Source: Rhynchopus sp. YZ270_cl-10 (taxonomy: Eukaryota; Euglenozoa; Diplonemea; Diplonemida; Diplonemidae). From it: 64,000 nucleotides of DNA. A program made the position numbers and the translations under genes. Position 1 is the first letter of the stretch; every line of letters begins with the position of its first letter. Of this stretch, positions 10,552 to 20,636 are shown in pieces. The notes beneath the pieces were generated by a model. The model saw nothing but the letters and a program-made list of their open reading frames with translations, was not told the origin of the DNA and did no database searches. The DNA is taken from positions 62,001 to 126,000 of the forward strand of contig OZ037893.1 in NCBI GenBank assembly GCA_964035575.1, in the 5' to 3' direction.

Positions 10552-10797
10552 ACAGTATACACAGTATACACAGTATACACAGTATACACAGTATACACAG
10601 TATACACAGTATACACAGTATACACAGTATACACAGTATACACAGTATACACAGTATACACAGTATACACAGTATACACAGTATACACAGTATACACAGT
10701 ATACACAGTATACACAGTATACACAGTATACACAGTATACACAGTATACACAGTATACACAGTATACACAGTATACACAGTATACACAGTATACACA
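10552..10797. repeat. Minisatellite, 9-bp unit ACAGTATAC, about 27 copies
   Basis: A near-perfect tandem array inside the inner MITE. Because the unit length is a multiple of three, it leaves open frames in several phases (YTVYTV..., HSIHSI...). These are not genes. Confidence 0.95.
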
Positions 10798-10810
10798 GGG
10801 GATTGGGAGT

Positions 10811-11005
10811 ACAGTACAGTACAGTACAGTACAGTACAGTACAGTACAGTACAGTACAGTACAGTACAGTACAGTACAGTACAGTACAGTACAGTACAGT
10901 ACAGTACAGTACAGTACAGTACAGTACAGTACAGTACAGTACAGTACAGTACAGTACAGTACAGTACAGTACAGTACAGTACAGTACAGTACAGTACAGT
11001 ACAGT
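10811..11005. repeat. Minisatellite, 5-bp unit ACAGT, about 39 copies
   Basis: A perfect array 13 bp after the 9-bp array. The two units share ACAGT and TACAC/TACAG, so one may derive from the other by slippage. Confidence 0.95.
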
Positions 11006-12683
11006 TCTTCGTAGAACTTCGTTTTGCAATAAGAAAGCCTCACCCTTCTTCCCAGAATTCCTCCCAGAACCAGCTGGGCACCAATACTGGAAATATCGTA
11101 AAAGCATAACTATTTTGGACGATTTTGTGGACGATTTGGCTGCTACTCGGAAAATCCATTTGTTTGCGGGTTTCCCGGAACCTCACAAAAATAAATCCCA
11201 TCGATCATTTTTTGAAACATTTCACAATATTTTTGTAGGAACTTGGTGCACAAAATCACCTCAAGCCCCACTACTCTCTCCCTCACACCTTTTATTACTA
11301 CAATGTTTTTTTTTTTTCCCATGTTTTTTTTTTTTTGGAATTCTCAAAATTTTCCGCGCGCGCGAGCAATAAACACAGGCAAAAGTGAGCCTGCCCTAAC
11401 TGTATTTTTTTTTTTGTTTCTTGTCAACGTACGTACGATTTTCTGAAATCTGGAAAAAAAAAAAGAGAAAAAAAAAAAAAAAAAAGTGGCTGGTGCTGCA
11501 CTCATATTTTAGAGTAAAGGTACTTCAGAGTGTTCTTGCACACACATGTGACCCCACCGTGGAGAGCAATCGGCTCGCGCAATCAAAGGAAAGCAAAGAA
11601 AAAGGGGAAGAAAAAAAAAAGTTGGGTACCGTGCGCCTGCGGCGCTACCTGTTCCCAGTCAAAAACACCACAATTTTATCCTAGTTTGGATTTTCCGACC
11701 TGAAAATGACCCTTGTAAACGAGGGTGGGTTCATATTTTGTGGAAAATTAAAGTCACTAAATTTTTGTCCATTTTTCTGTATATCCCCCACCACACAACG
11801 GGCGGATTCTGGAAATGCAAATGCCCGAGTTTTCGGCAAAATATACACGCATGGGTGGGGCCTCTAAAATCTCGCCCCTCTGCTACCGTGTTTCTACAAG
11901 CAAACACTTGGCTCCTTATACTGACGGGTTTTGACCAAAACCAATAACTTGTCCATTTCGGCAAATTGACCCCACCACACAACGGGCGGATTCCGGAAAT
12001 GCGAATGCCGGTGTTTTCGGGCATTTTCATGTTTTCAGACGTCAGGATCAGGAAGAGAAAATCTGGGTTGTGGGATTTACCTTGCCCTCTTTACGTTACA
12101 CTCATTTTGACCAAAACCAAGAACTTGTCCATTTCGGCAAAGTGACCCCACCACAGCGCGGGAGGATTCCGGAAATGCCAATCGCAGTATGTTTTGGGGC
12201 TGAAAACCCACTATTTTTTGAAAACAGCTGGTTTCTGGTCTTTTGGTGGCTTTTTTTTTTTTTTTTTTTTTTTCTTTTTTTAAACGTACGTACGTACAGA
12301 ATTTCTGAGACGAAATGACAAGAAACAAAAAAATAAATACAGTTACCCTTACCACAGTCCAGGCTTTGCGCTTGATCGAAGTGAGCACAATTTTTTATTT
12401 TCTTAGAAAGACGAGAGAATTCAAGAAACGGGTCAAAAAGGGGAGCTAGAAAAAAACCCAGTATCGCACGACACAAAACAATAATAATTCCGGGCAATGC
12501 CCACAACCTTACAACCTGCTTTTAACACAATATTTCCGTTCTGCCAAAAAAAAATAAAAATCTGAAAACTAGAGCCGACATCGTTTCTTTCTTCTTTCCC
12601 CTCTACCCCATACCTCTATTACACAAACCACATTGTTTTCCAACCCTACAGAGCTTGCAACCTAGCCCATCATTTTTATCACA

Positions 12684-14216
12684 TCATTCTGTTTTCTGTT
12701 TTCCGTCGTTTTGTCGTTGGAAGAGAGTGGCGTTGGCACCGCATATGACCATGGCAGAACCGCACATGAAGACGTATGTGACGCCTGTGGGGTACCATAG
12801 CATGGAGAGTGCTATGGTAAGTATTTTGCGGGCAGACATCGCAAGCGCTGCAGTCGTGCCGTTGAAGACGTCGACAATCTTAAGCACCGCCTTCGCACCA
12901 ACAAAGTTGCACACCGCACAACACACCACAAAGAAGATGAACCGCTGCTCCGACGCAAAGAACTCCCACGACCCGTGCACATCCCCACTTCCAAACAGCA
13001 CCAACACCACAGGCAACACCGCAAACGCCTGCATACACACAATAACAAGCTGCTTCGGAGCACCATAGGTCCCAAACGCAAGCCCCTCCTGCACCGTGAA
13101 CACCCCCGCGTCGCAGATCAGAGAGATCATGACGTACGCAAAGCCCTTCACGACGGAGGCGTTTGGCTTGGCTTCGGACCGGCTTGCGTCGGACACAGAG
13201 GCAACGCTAATAACGCATAGGCCGATGACGATGAAGACGGCACCGACCCATTCGGTCATGGTAGGCGGCTTTGCGCTTTTGAGGAAGAGGTACCGTGCGC
13301 CCATGATCCAGAGGAGCTTGCTGCTTGTGAAGACAACCTGCAGCACGTAGTCGAGGTGCAGCATGCTCAGGTTAGAAGAGATCTGCGACACCCCGAGGAA
13401 CGTGCCTAACAGCACGTACACGTACACAGGACACGTTTTGTCCTCCCCAGCAGGTTTCGTCATTGTGTACCACGCATAGTCCACAAGGGCGCACAGCGCA
13501 ACAGCGCACGCCTGCAGCAGAGTCAGCCCCTCCGTGAAGCTGAATTGACTCGACTCAAATATGTACTGTTTTATAAACGCCTCCGCGCAGTGGAAGATGC
13601 ACAGCGTTGCAGTGAGCGACAGCAGCAGGCCCTGCCCGCCTGAAGGGGTTGTCGAGGGGCGGCGGCACGACAAGGTAGGGGAGCAGACGGGGTCGGGCGT
13701 GGCGAAGAAGCTTTCATGCGCCATGTCCAGCGGGGAGAGTGGGGGTGCCTCACGCACATCGTGGTGTGCACGCTCCATGAACTCTGTCGGCGCTGTGGAA
13801 GGCGAACCACTGGAGGAGACGAGCGGGCTGTCCGCTGCCCCCTCTGCCTCCTCGCTGCTGGTGTCGGCCTCTACGGGCAGGCCTTTGAGGACGTGCGTCA
13901 GTGTCAGGCTCTGACTAGCTCCTGCACAAGATGTCGTGTCCTCCTCCTCACATACGTAAATGGTTTCGCTGACGTGCTCGAGAAGTGCCCTACCCACAGG
14001 CTCAGCATCCACACCACGCAGTGCACGGTACTCCTCTAGACTCACACACAGGTAGCGCTCGCCACGGTACTCCTGCAACGAGGCTGTGTCCACGTGCACA
14101 CCACACACGTCTACCACCCACGAGCTGTGCTTGCACACTAGCAACGTGCAGAGAGGGGACACCGCAGGCACGCACACATCCACGATAGAGCCTTCTGCTG
14201 TGTGTATTGAGACCAT
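12684..14216 (-). CDS. UAA-family transporter (SLC35B-like; candidate PAPS or nucleotide-sugar transporter)
   Basis: A 510-residue protein in one exon. Residues 1 to about 190 are a non-membrane extension rich in Glu, Ser and Thr with no recognised domain. From about 195 onward there are eight to ten membrane segments. The UAA-family block is visible as SNLSMLHLDYVLQVVFTSSK, followed by LLWIMGARYLFLK, PTMTEWVGAVFIVIGLCVIS and late KILTIALSMLWYP. SLC35B proteins carry PAPS, UDP-galactose or UDP-GlcNAc into the ER or Golgi lumen by antiport. A sulfotransferase 15 kb away (29343-30878) makes PAPS attractive, but that is inference. A pyrimidine-rich stretch ending CTGCAG lies 22 bp or so upstream of the ATG and could be a splice acceptor. 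Confidence 0.75.
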   Translation of the reverse strand: MVSIHTAEGSIVDVCVPAVSPLCTLLVCKHSSWVVDVCGVHVDTASLQEYRGERYLCVSLEEYRALRGVDAEPVGRALLEHVSETIYVCEEEDTTSCAGASQSLTLTHVLKGLPVEADTSSEEAEGAADSPLVSSSGSPSTAPTEFMERAHHDVREAPPLSPLDMAHESFFATPDPVCSPTLSCRRPSTTPSGGQGLLLSLTATLCIFHCAEAFIKQYIFESSQFSFTEGLTLLQACAVALCALVDYAWYTMTKPAGEDKTCPVYVYVLLGTFLGVSQISSNLSMLHLDYVLQVVFTSSKLLWIMGARYLFLKSAKPPTMTEWVGAVFIVIGLCVISVASVSDASRSEAKPNASVVKGFAYVMISLICDAGVFTVQEGLAFGTYGAPKQLVIVCMQAFAVLPVVLVLFGSGDVHGSWEFFASEQRFIFFVVCCAVCNFVGAKAVLKIVDVFNGTTAALAMSARKILTIALSMLWYPTGVTYVFMCGSAMVICGANATLFQRQNDGKQKTE

Positions 14217-15595
14217 ATAGTGGGGTAGGGGTGGGATGTACTGCAGGTAAAGGGGTTGAGGTGTTCAGGTGTTCAGGTGTGGAGATGTGGAGGTGTGGAG
14301 GTGAAATAAAAGGAACAGAGGCAGAACTTTCTTTTAATTTCTCAGAGTTGTTTTTTTCTTCGTACAAATAATCAGGGAAAATAGCTTTGGTTTTTCTCCG
14401 AAATAAGGAATAAAAAAATTCTCCCGGTTGAAAGCGGTCGCGCGCTTCGTGCGCGCCTCCCTGCCAGCCACAGAGTGGAGAGACGAAGGGTCAGTTTTGT
14501 GAGAACAAAAAAAATTGCCCCGAATTCCAAACCAAAAATGGCGCCACAGGCGAGAAAAAAAAATTAGGGCGTAAAATTGCTGGTTTTACACCACAGAGCC
14601 GCAAAAATCTGGAATTATGCGAACTCGCATATTTCATCTACCAGTAGCTATTTCCGTGCAAATAATGCGAAAAATATTGGGTGAGGAGAGGGTAGGGCGA
14701 GGGGGGGCTTTTGTTGTTTGGATAGTGTACTGGTGATGTCACCCTAAGGAACGAATGGCATTTTATTTTATTTTTTGTGAAGCATAGGCCTGTGTGGGTT
14801 ACTGCACCCGGTGTGACCTTCACAACATTAAAAACGTTTTGGTTTATTTGCCTTTTTTTGCGAAGCACACTGCAAGAGGTATGTGCTTCAGCATTTTTAT
14901 GTGAAACTGAAAAACTGCGTCTTTTTGTTGAACTCTCTCCATCATTGAGTCAATTTAAAAAAAAAAGACACAAAAAGTCAAAATCTCTCTAATTTTATCT
15001 CTTTTTGCTTTGGTTTCCGTTACAAAAAAAATTACTGAAAGGAGATTCACGCTGTGATGTCCGTCTTAAAAAAAGGACTACCACGAGAGCCAATACAATT
15101 TACTATTGTTTTGTGCGAAACCGAAAAGAGCAAATTAAAAGAAACAAAACAAAAAAAAAAATAAGTTCTGAGCCAAATACGAAAACACCAAAGCACAAAC
15201 AAAGACAAAAAAACGCCTTATGACTTTGGATTCCTTTTTTAAGCGCCATTTGTCAGATGATTTTCTTCGTCATAGTCAAGAAGACGCTACCAGGCAGCGT
15301 AAAGGCTAGCACACAGCATCCGTGAGAACCTTGAGAGAAAAAAAAAAAGCTAAAATGCTTACGTAAGGCACACCCCAATTGAGGTACCCCACCCCACCCT
15401 TTGAGGGGCAGCCATTTTCTCAGGCTGCCACCTGTAACTCTCACATCCGGTGTGCGTGTGTGACCACTAAAGGACTCAGGGCACCTTTCCCCACACAGAA
15501 AAGAGAAAAAAAACTATATACGAAATGCACCTCATGCACACAACATTTCGAAGAAAACTGCCGTAACAAAACTGCTGCTGTAGGAGAGGGAACAA

Positions 15596-15720
15596 CAAAG
15601 AAACGTTTATAAGATGACCCTAAGCCTCTTGTGCTTGGTCTGATTAGATTATTCTTTGGTTTATTCATCAGTCATTTGTTTTTTTGTTTTTTTTGTGTTT
15701 TTTTTGTGCTATTGCTACTC
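15596..15720. repeat. 125-bp repeat shared with 26397-26505
   Basis: The two segments share GTTTATAAGATGA, the CCTAAGCC...GCTTAG or GCTTGG hairpin, then TGATTAGATTATTCTTTGGT and TTATTCATCAGTCATTTG, before both go into T runs and a second partial hairpin. The length and near identity show a recent duplication or transposition of a unit larger than the family-1 hairpin alone. Confidence 0.85.
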
Positions 15721-16291
15721 GTGGGTGGCAATTTATTTTAACTCTCGTGCTTAGTCACCTTACCATATAATAAAGTGCAAACAGTGCAAACAGCACGGAA
15801 AGCAATAGGCGAAATGGGTCAGGAATGATGAGTATGACTTGAATGCACAAAGCCCTCTCGTGACAGTGCAGCTAAAGAAGAAGATTGCGAGGATGAGCTG
15901 AGCTGTGATAAGACTTAATAGTCACCCCCTTTTTTGAAAGCTTAGATGAGCGCATGTGGCTCACAAAAACGACACACTTTTTGTAAGAACGAAATGAAAG
16001 AGAAAAAAAAAAATTGAATAATAATGAAGACGCCTCATGCATACAACCATCTAATAAAATAAGGAAGCGAGGTCAGCAAAGTATGGGGCAAAATGATTAA
16101 TATTTGCGGGAGGGGGTTTTGTTGTATCGACACAAATCACTTTACACCTACTGGTATAAAAAAGGATCTGTACTCAGTGTAGGCCGAAGCATTCTTTTGT
16201 ACTACTGTTTTATTTTGATAAATTGTTGGAGTAGTGTAGTTGCCTCGGTTGTGTTGCCACAGTGTGTGCAATCTCCACTGTCCAAAAACTT

Positions 16292-16441
16292 CCTACACGG
16301 TGGGGCTGTGTAACGTGTGACAGTGTCACGGTGACAGGTTTGTGAGAGTGTCACGGTGACACTGTCACAACACGTCGCATATCATCGAAAATTACACACC
16401 CTCAGCTGTGTTCCAGATGTTACACAGCCCCGCCGTGTAGG
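16292..16441. mobile_element. 150-bp MITE with 23-bp TIRs
   Basis: TIRs CCTACACGGTGGGGCTGTGT (left) and the complement ending CCGTGTAGG (right) differ at one base over 23 bp. The interior is made of GTGACAGTGTCACGGTGACA palindromes and would fold into a near-perfect hairpin. ACTT flanks both ends (16288-16291, 16442-16445), a likely 4-bp target duplication. It sits immediately beside a family-2 repeat. Confidence 0.8.
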
Positions 16442-19004
16442 ACTTTCCTCGCTTCTTTAGCTGAGTGCAGCTCCACGAGGAAAGCCAGATATCCATGATA
16501 TCTTGTGGGCGCCGTTTCTCTCCTTGTTGGAAGTGGCTTGCCAATTTTTTTTTGGGGCGGGCGGAAGGGGACGCCCCCGCTTGAAGAGGATAAAACCAGA
16601 CCTGAACAAAACCAAAACCGAGTTGTTTGTTTCAAAAATAAAACAACAACAAAAAAAAGAGAAAAAGGGGATCCAGATGAACCTCACAACTTCATTTGAA
16701 GCGTTCAGTCAACCTAAAATAATAATAAAAATACTTTTCACGCTGTCCTTTATGCCCAGACAACACAAAGACGATGCTAACGAAACCAGCCAGGTGATAT
16801 ATGGGGGAAACGTGTTGGGGAGGGTGTGTTTTTTTGATGTACAATCCTTCATGGAAACCATCAAAAGGAGGAAAGGGTGGCGTGTTTTTCGAGAGCAAGC
16901 GGAAAAAAAGCATTTATTTCATTTGAATGCGTTGCAATGTGTATTGTACTCTAGTACATAGTTGCCAGGTTCAGGTGGGTGAGCACATCACTCGCCCACC
17001 TGGACCTGATGAGGCAGGCTTTTGCCATCCATCTTACAAAGATCTTTTGGATTAGAAACTGAGACGCGGTTCCGTTCTACTATTGCTTCTATATAATATT
17101 ATTTTTCTTTTTTAACGCACACTACTTTGTGAGCGGAAAAGCGTCACGTCGTTCACCCCCAACCATTCTCCGAACAACACCACCCAGTGAGAAATAGTGT
17201 ATGTGGAAGCGTCAACGCATACAACAAGAGATGAGGGAACGACAAAGTGACATTTTTTTTCTTAACGAAGAACAGGATCTCCTCTAATTTTAAACCAAAA
17301 AAAGGGGGTATTGTTGTGGGGAAAGAGAACAAAAAATAAGATGACAAAAGCATGCAAATGTTTCATTCGCTGGAAAGAAGAGCGTTTGTGGAGATGCTCT
17401 CTTTGTGTGTTGCACCTTCAAAAAAGGAAAATGGAAGTGCAAAATAATACAAAATGCACTCCACGAGGAACCTAATAACCAAAACCATCGTAAGATAAAC
17501 ATAACAAACTCCATCAAGGGATCAAGAAGTACAACAAAAAAAGAGGGGGAAAAAAAACAATATGAGATGATGGCTAAGCTTCTCTGCTTAGTCGCTGTGA
17601 TCACAAAGGCTGAACAGCGTTGGACACCAGGATCCCACAGGCCATTGGGGCTTTTTGACATTCCATTTGAAAAATAAAGCATGTGTCAGCGTCAAGAGGG
17701 TAAAGTAATGCCTGTAAGGCTGCTTCAGCTATAGCAGGCAAGGCTGACACATATAATAAAAAAAAACATACACATAGTGCCTGGACCAGGCTTTCCTTAA
17801 GAAAATTGATAGCAAATGTGCCTTCGCGTGCACAAAACATCTAACAAAGTAACAATTGGATTCATATACTTTCAGTTCACAGAATTGAAAGAAAATGAAA
17901 ATAATAAAAAATGAAAACTAAAAACGACGCGGAAAGGGCTAGACCCTTGTGCTGATTTGAAAGTGAAATGCCATAATCCCTAAGAGTGCGGGTGGGATCC
18001 TAGTTGGACTCTGCTCGTTGTAAGGATATGGGTTTTAAAAGAAACCCTGTGCATTAAAGAAGAACCAAAACAAAACAAAAAAAAAGAGAGAAAATTTGTT
18101 AGCTGCCCCAGCGGTTCTTTGTTTTGAAGAAGGGGAAAACCACTCTGGTCAAATCAAACCAGCCTGTATCTCTTTGTTCACGAAGCTTGTTGCTGCGTTG
18201 CACACCATTGTGTGTCCCAAAGGAAAAAGTCTTTCAAGCTTTTAAGAACAAAAAACAAAAAAACTCGAAATTAACAGGATGATTGAGGATCTCAGAAGAA
18301 AATGTTTCAAAACAAAGAAAAGAAAAAAGCTTATTAGTCACCTGGACACAACATAGTTACGATAAATTTCATGGATGTTCGCCATGACCGCCTCTTTCGT
18401 TAAAGAAAGCGCAGCCGACAGTGCAAACGCATCTGGGACGCAGGCACTGAACACTCCGCAGGGGTTATCGAACCGCGGAAGAAAAGTTGAAATAGTTGAA
18501 TGACTCTGTACACACATCTAAAAAGGGTGACAAGAGAGGGGCACAAATAATGGTGGCAGTATTGTGATGGGAGCCCATCGGAATATGCAAAATACATCAA
18601 AATATATATCAATACACGTGCCTGCCACCATTAGGCACAAAGCCATGTGAGCTTGAAACCTATAAGAGGGCAATTAGCTGCCACGTTTCGTAATGTAGGA
18701 ACACAAAATCGTCGTCTGCGATCACCATTTGAAGGTGAAGGGGGAGGTTTAGCAAAAACAAATCCACTTACTACCTTTAGTAAGCTTTGAAGGGTAAAAA
18801 AAGAGAAGTTGGAAGTGCAAACGCCTCACCAGACAGCGGACGCAGGCACCGGGCACAAAAGAAAAAGGGTGAAGTTTTGAGTGTGCAAAACGCCACTGGG
18901 ACGCAGGCACTGAACACTCCGCAGGGGTTATCGAACCCCGGAGTGTTGCATTGGGGGTTGCTCGACAGGGAAACGCGGGCACCCCCATCATCTGTGTGGG
19001 GTGG

Positions 19005-19050
19005 CAAGAAAATGAAGTACAGAAACTGTAGCTTCAGAAATCGGTGGTGG
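19005..19050 (-). ncRNA. Spliced-leader-like sequence (degenerate copy)
   Basis: The minus strand reads CCACCGATTTCTGAAGCTAC then AGTTTCTGTACTTCATTTTC. CAGTTTCTGTACTT plus ATT matches the conserved 3' half of euglenozoan spliced-leader exons, and the upstream GATTT and AGCTA resemble the diplonemid exon as I remember it. No donor (G|GTATG-type) follows, so this is not an intact SL RNA gene. It may be a pseudogene or the 5' end of a retroposed trans-spliced transcript. A family-4 repeat follows about 60 bp downstream. Confidence 0.45.
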
Positions 19051-19665
19051 CAAAATAATATCAAAAACGAAACAAAACAAAACAAAGAAAACGTGAAAGA
19101 TTTTTTCATTTTACGTTCAATTCAGGAGAACAGAATTGAACGCTGAAACATGTCTCTAGTGAACACGCACCTATTAAAAGAAAAGGCACACACAATCCGT
19201 GTGAATGCAAGCACAACATGGGTGGCGCGATGAATGAGGCTCAGTGCACATAACGGACGCAATGAGATAATAGCTAAAAAAAAAAGATACATTCATTTTC
19301 CATTCTGCTCGAAGGCAAACAGAAAGCATGGGGTAACACATACTCCCCCCTTTCCTCTGTTAGGGGGAAAAAAGCAAAACAAAAAGAGAGAAAAGTTGCG
19401 CCCCTCGTGCGACATAAAATGAAGGCTGCAAAAAGATCGGGTCTTTTGTTTGTGCGCTCAAAGCCGGGAAAACAAAAAGGTGAAAAAATGTGTTAAACTG
19501 AAGTACGGTTGTTGTGGTCAATTGAGTACTCAAAGAAAACAAGCAAGCTTCTGCTTTTTTTTTCAATCCGTTTTGTTTGCCCTGCAGCGCTGCCTCCAAT
19601 CTTTTTAGAATTGACAACAAGTTGTTTTATCAAAAAAAAAAATATATATATATATGGGTGTCATA

Positions 19666-20636
19666 CAGGGGTCGCGCTAACTTGCTACCGACTACCGTAG
19701 ATTTTTGGCGATTTTGCTCGGTACGTTTTTTTTTTGCAAACCGGGGTTTCCTTACTAAAACCGGAGAAACTCATATTTCATAGTAAAGGTACCATAGCGT
19801 GTTTTTGCACACACATGTGACCCCACGGTGGAGAGCAATCGGCTCGCGCAATCAAAAGAAAGCAGAGAAAGGGAAAAGAAAAAAAGACAAAAGTTGGGTA
19901 CCGTGCGCCTGCGGCGCTACCTATTGTTCTTAGTCAAGAACACCACAATTTCATCTGAAGTTGGGTTTTCAGACTTGAAAATGACCCTTCTTTACGAGAA
20001 TCGGCAGTCTCGAAAAGTGCACAGGAATAAAAAATGGTAAAAACTTAAATACCGAAAACTCGTCCATTTTTCCAAAATGACCCCATCACTTTCTGCAATT
20101 GCACCGCATCGGACGATGCGATCAACAAAAACGCCCAAAACGCCTCCCCTTTTTCGTGATCTGGGAACATGCTTGCAGGGGTTTCCTTACTAAAACCAGA
20201 GAATCGCATATTTCATAGTAAGGGTACTTTAGAGTGTTTTTGCACACACATGTGACCCCACCGTGGTGAGCAATAGGCTCGCGCAATCAAAAGAAAGCAG
20301 AGAAAAGGGAAAAAGAAAAAGACAAAAGTTGGGTACCGTGCGCCTGCGGCGCTACCTACTGTTCTCAGTCAAAAACACCACAATTTCATCTGAAGTTGGG
20401 TTTTCAGACCTGAAAATGACCCTTGTTTAAGAGTACGGGTTCATATTTTGTGAAAATTTAAGTCACTAAAATTTTGTCCATTTTTCCGTATATGCCCCAC
20501 CACAGCCTGGGATTGGCTCGGAAATGCCACAAAACACTGTTTTTTTACCCCGTAGTGCACAGCTGTTTCAGGTACGTTTTTTGGTACCGTTTTTCCATTT
20601 TTTCGCCGATTTTCCCCAAAATTAGCGCGACCCCTG
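19666..20636. mobile_element. hAT-like non-autonomous DNA transposon
   Basis: Termini CAGGGGTCGCGCTAA and its complement TTAGCGCGACCCCTG form the TIRs, with looser inverted similarity inward (GGCGATTTTGC/GCCGATTTTCC, GGTACGTTTT). GTGTCATA at 19658-19665 and 20637-20644 is a perfect 8-bp target duplication. CAGGGG ends with an 8-bp duplication are the hAT signature. The interior consists of two tandem copies of a 330-bp repeat (19741-20100 and 20171-20530), a third copy of which lies at 11501-11830. There is no transposase ORF. Confidence 0.85.

Larger units (their letters stand above)
10288..11396. mobile_element. Inner MITE-like transposon nested in the outer one, TAA target duplication
   Basis: Terminal inverted repeats begin GGGCAGGCTCACTTTTG and extend about 65 bp through CTGTGTTTA and AAAATTTTCCGCGCGCGCG. 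TAA at 10285-10287 and 11397-11399 flanks the element. The intact right end of the outer transposon shows the unbroken sequence AGGGTAACTG, which confirms that TAA was duplicated on insertion. The interior contains two minisatellite arrays and one copy (inverted) of the CTTGTCCATTTCGGCAAA motif. No coding capacity is seen. Confidence 0.85.
10282..12348. mobile_element. Outer MITE-like DNA transposon, TTA target duplication
   Basis: Ends GGGTAACTGTATTT... (left) and the complement ...CAGTTACCC (right) are inverted repeats that continue inward through GTTTCTTGTCA and GTACGTACG. TTA flanks both ends (10279-10281 and 12349-12351). The left end is split by the inner element at 10288-11396. TTA duplication plus GGG termini fit the PIF/Harbinger style. 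The interior holds no ORF. It does hold a 330-bp segment (11501-11830) shared with the hAT-like element at 19666, and repeats of a GACCAAAACC...CTTGTCCATTTCGGCAAA motif near 11755, 11930 and 12105. It is non-autonomous. Confidence 0.75.

Noticed and set aside
10552-11005. CRISPR-like array
   Set aside because: Units are directly tandem without spacers, and the host is eukaryotic.
10296-11372. Several long frames with YTV, HSI, QYST repeats
   Set aside because: They are produced by the 9-bp and 5-bp tandem arrays inside a MITE.
18871-18975. tRNA-derived SINE (GGTTCGATAACC looks like a B box)
   Set aside because: There is no A box at the right distance and the sequence is explained by the hairpin stem. 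It remains possible but unsupported.
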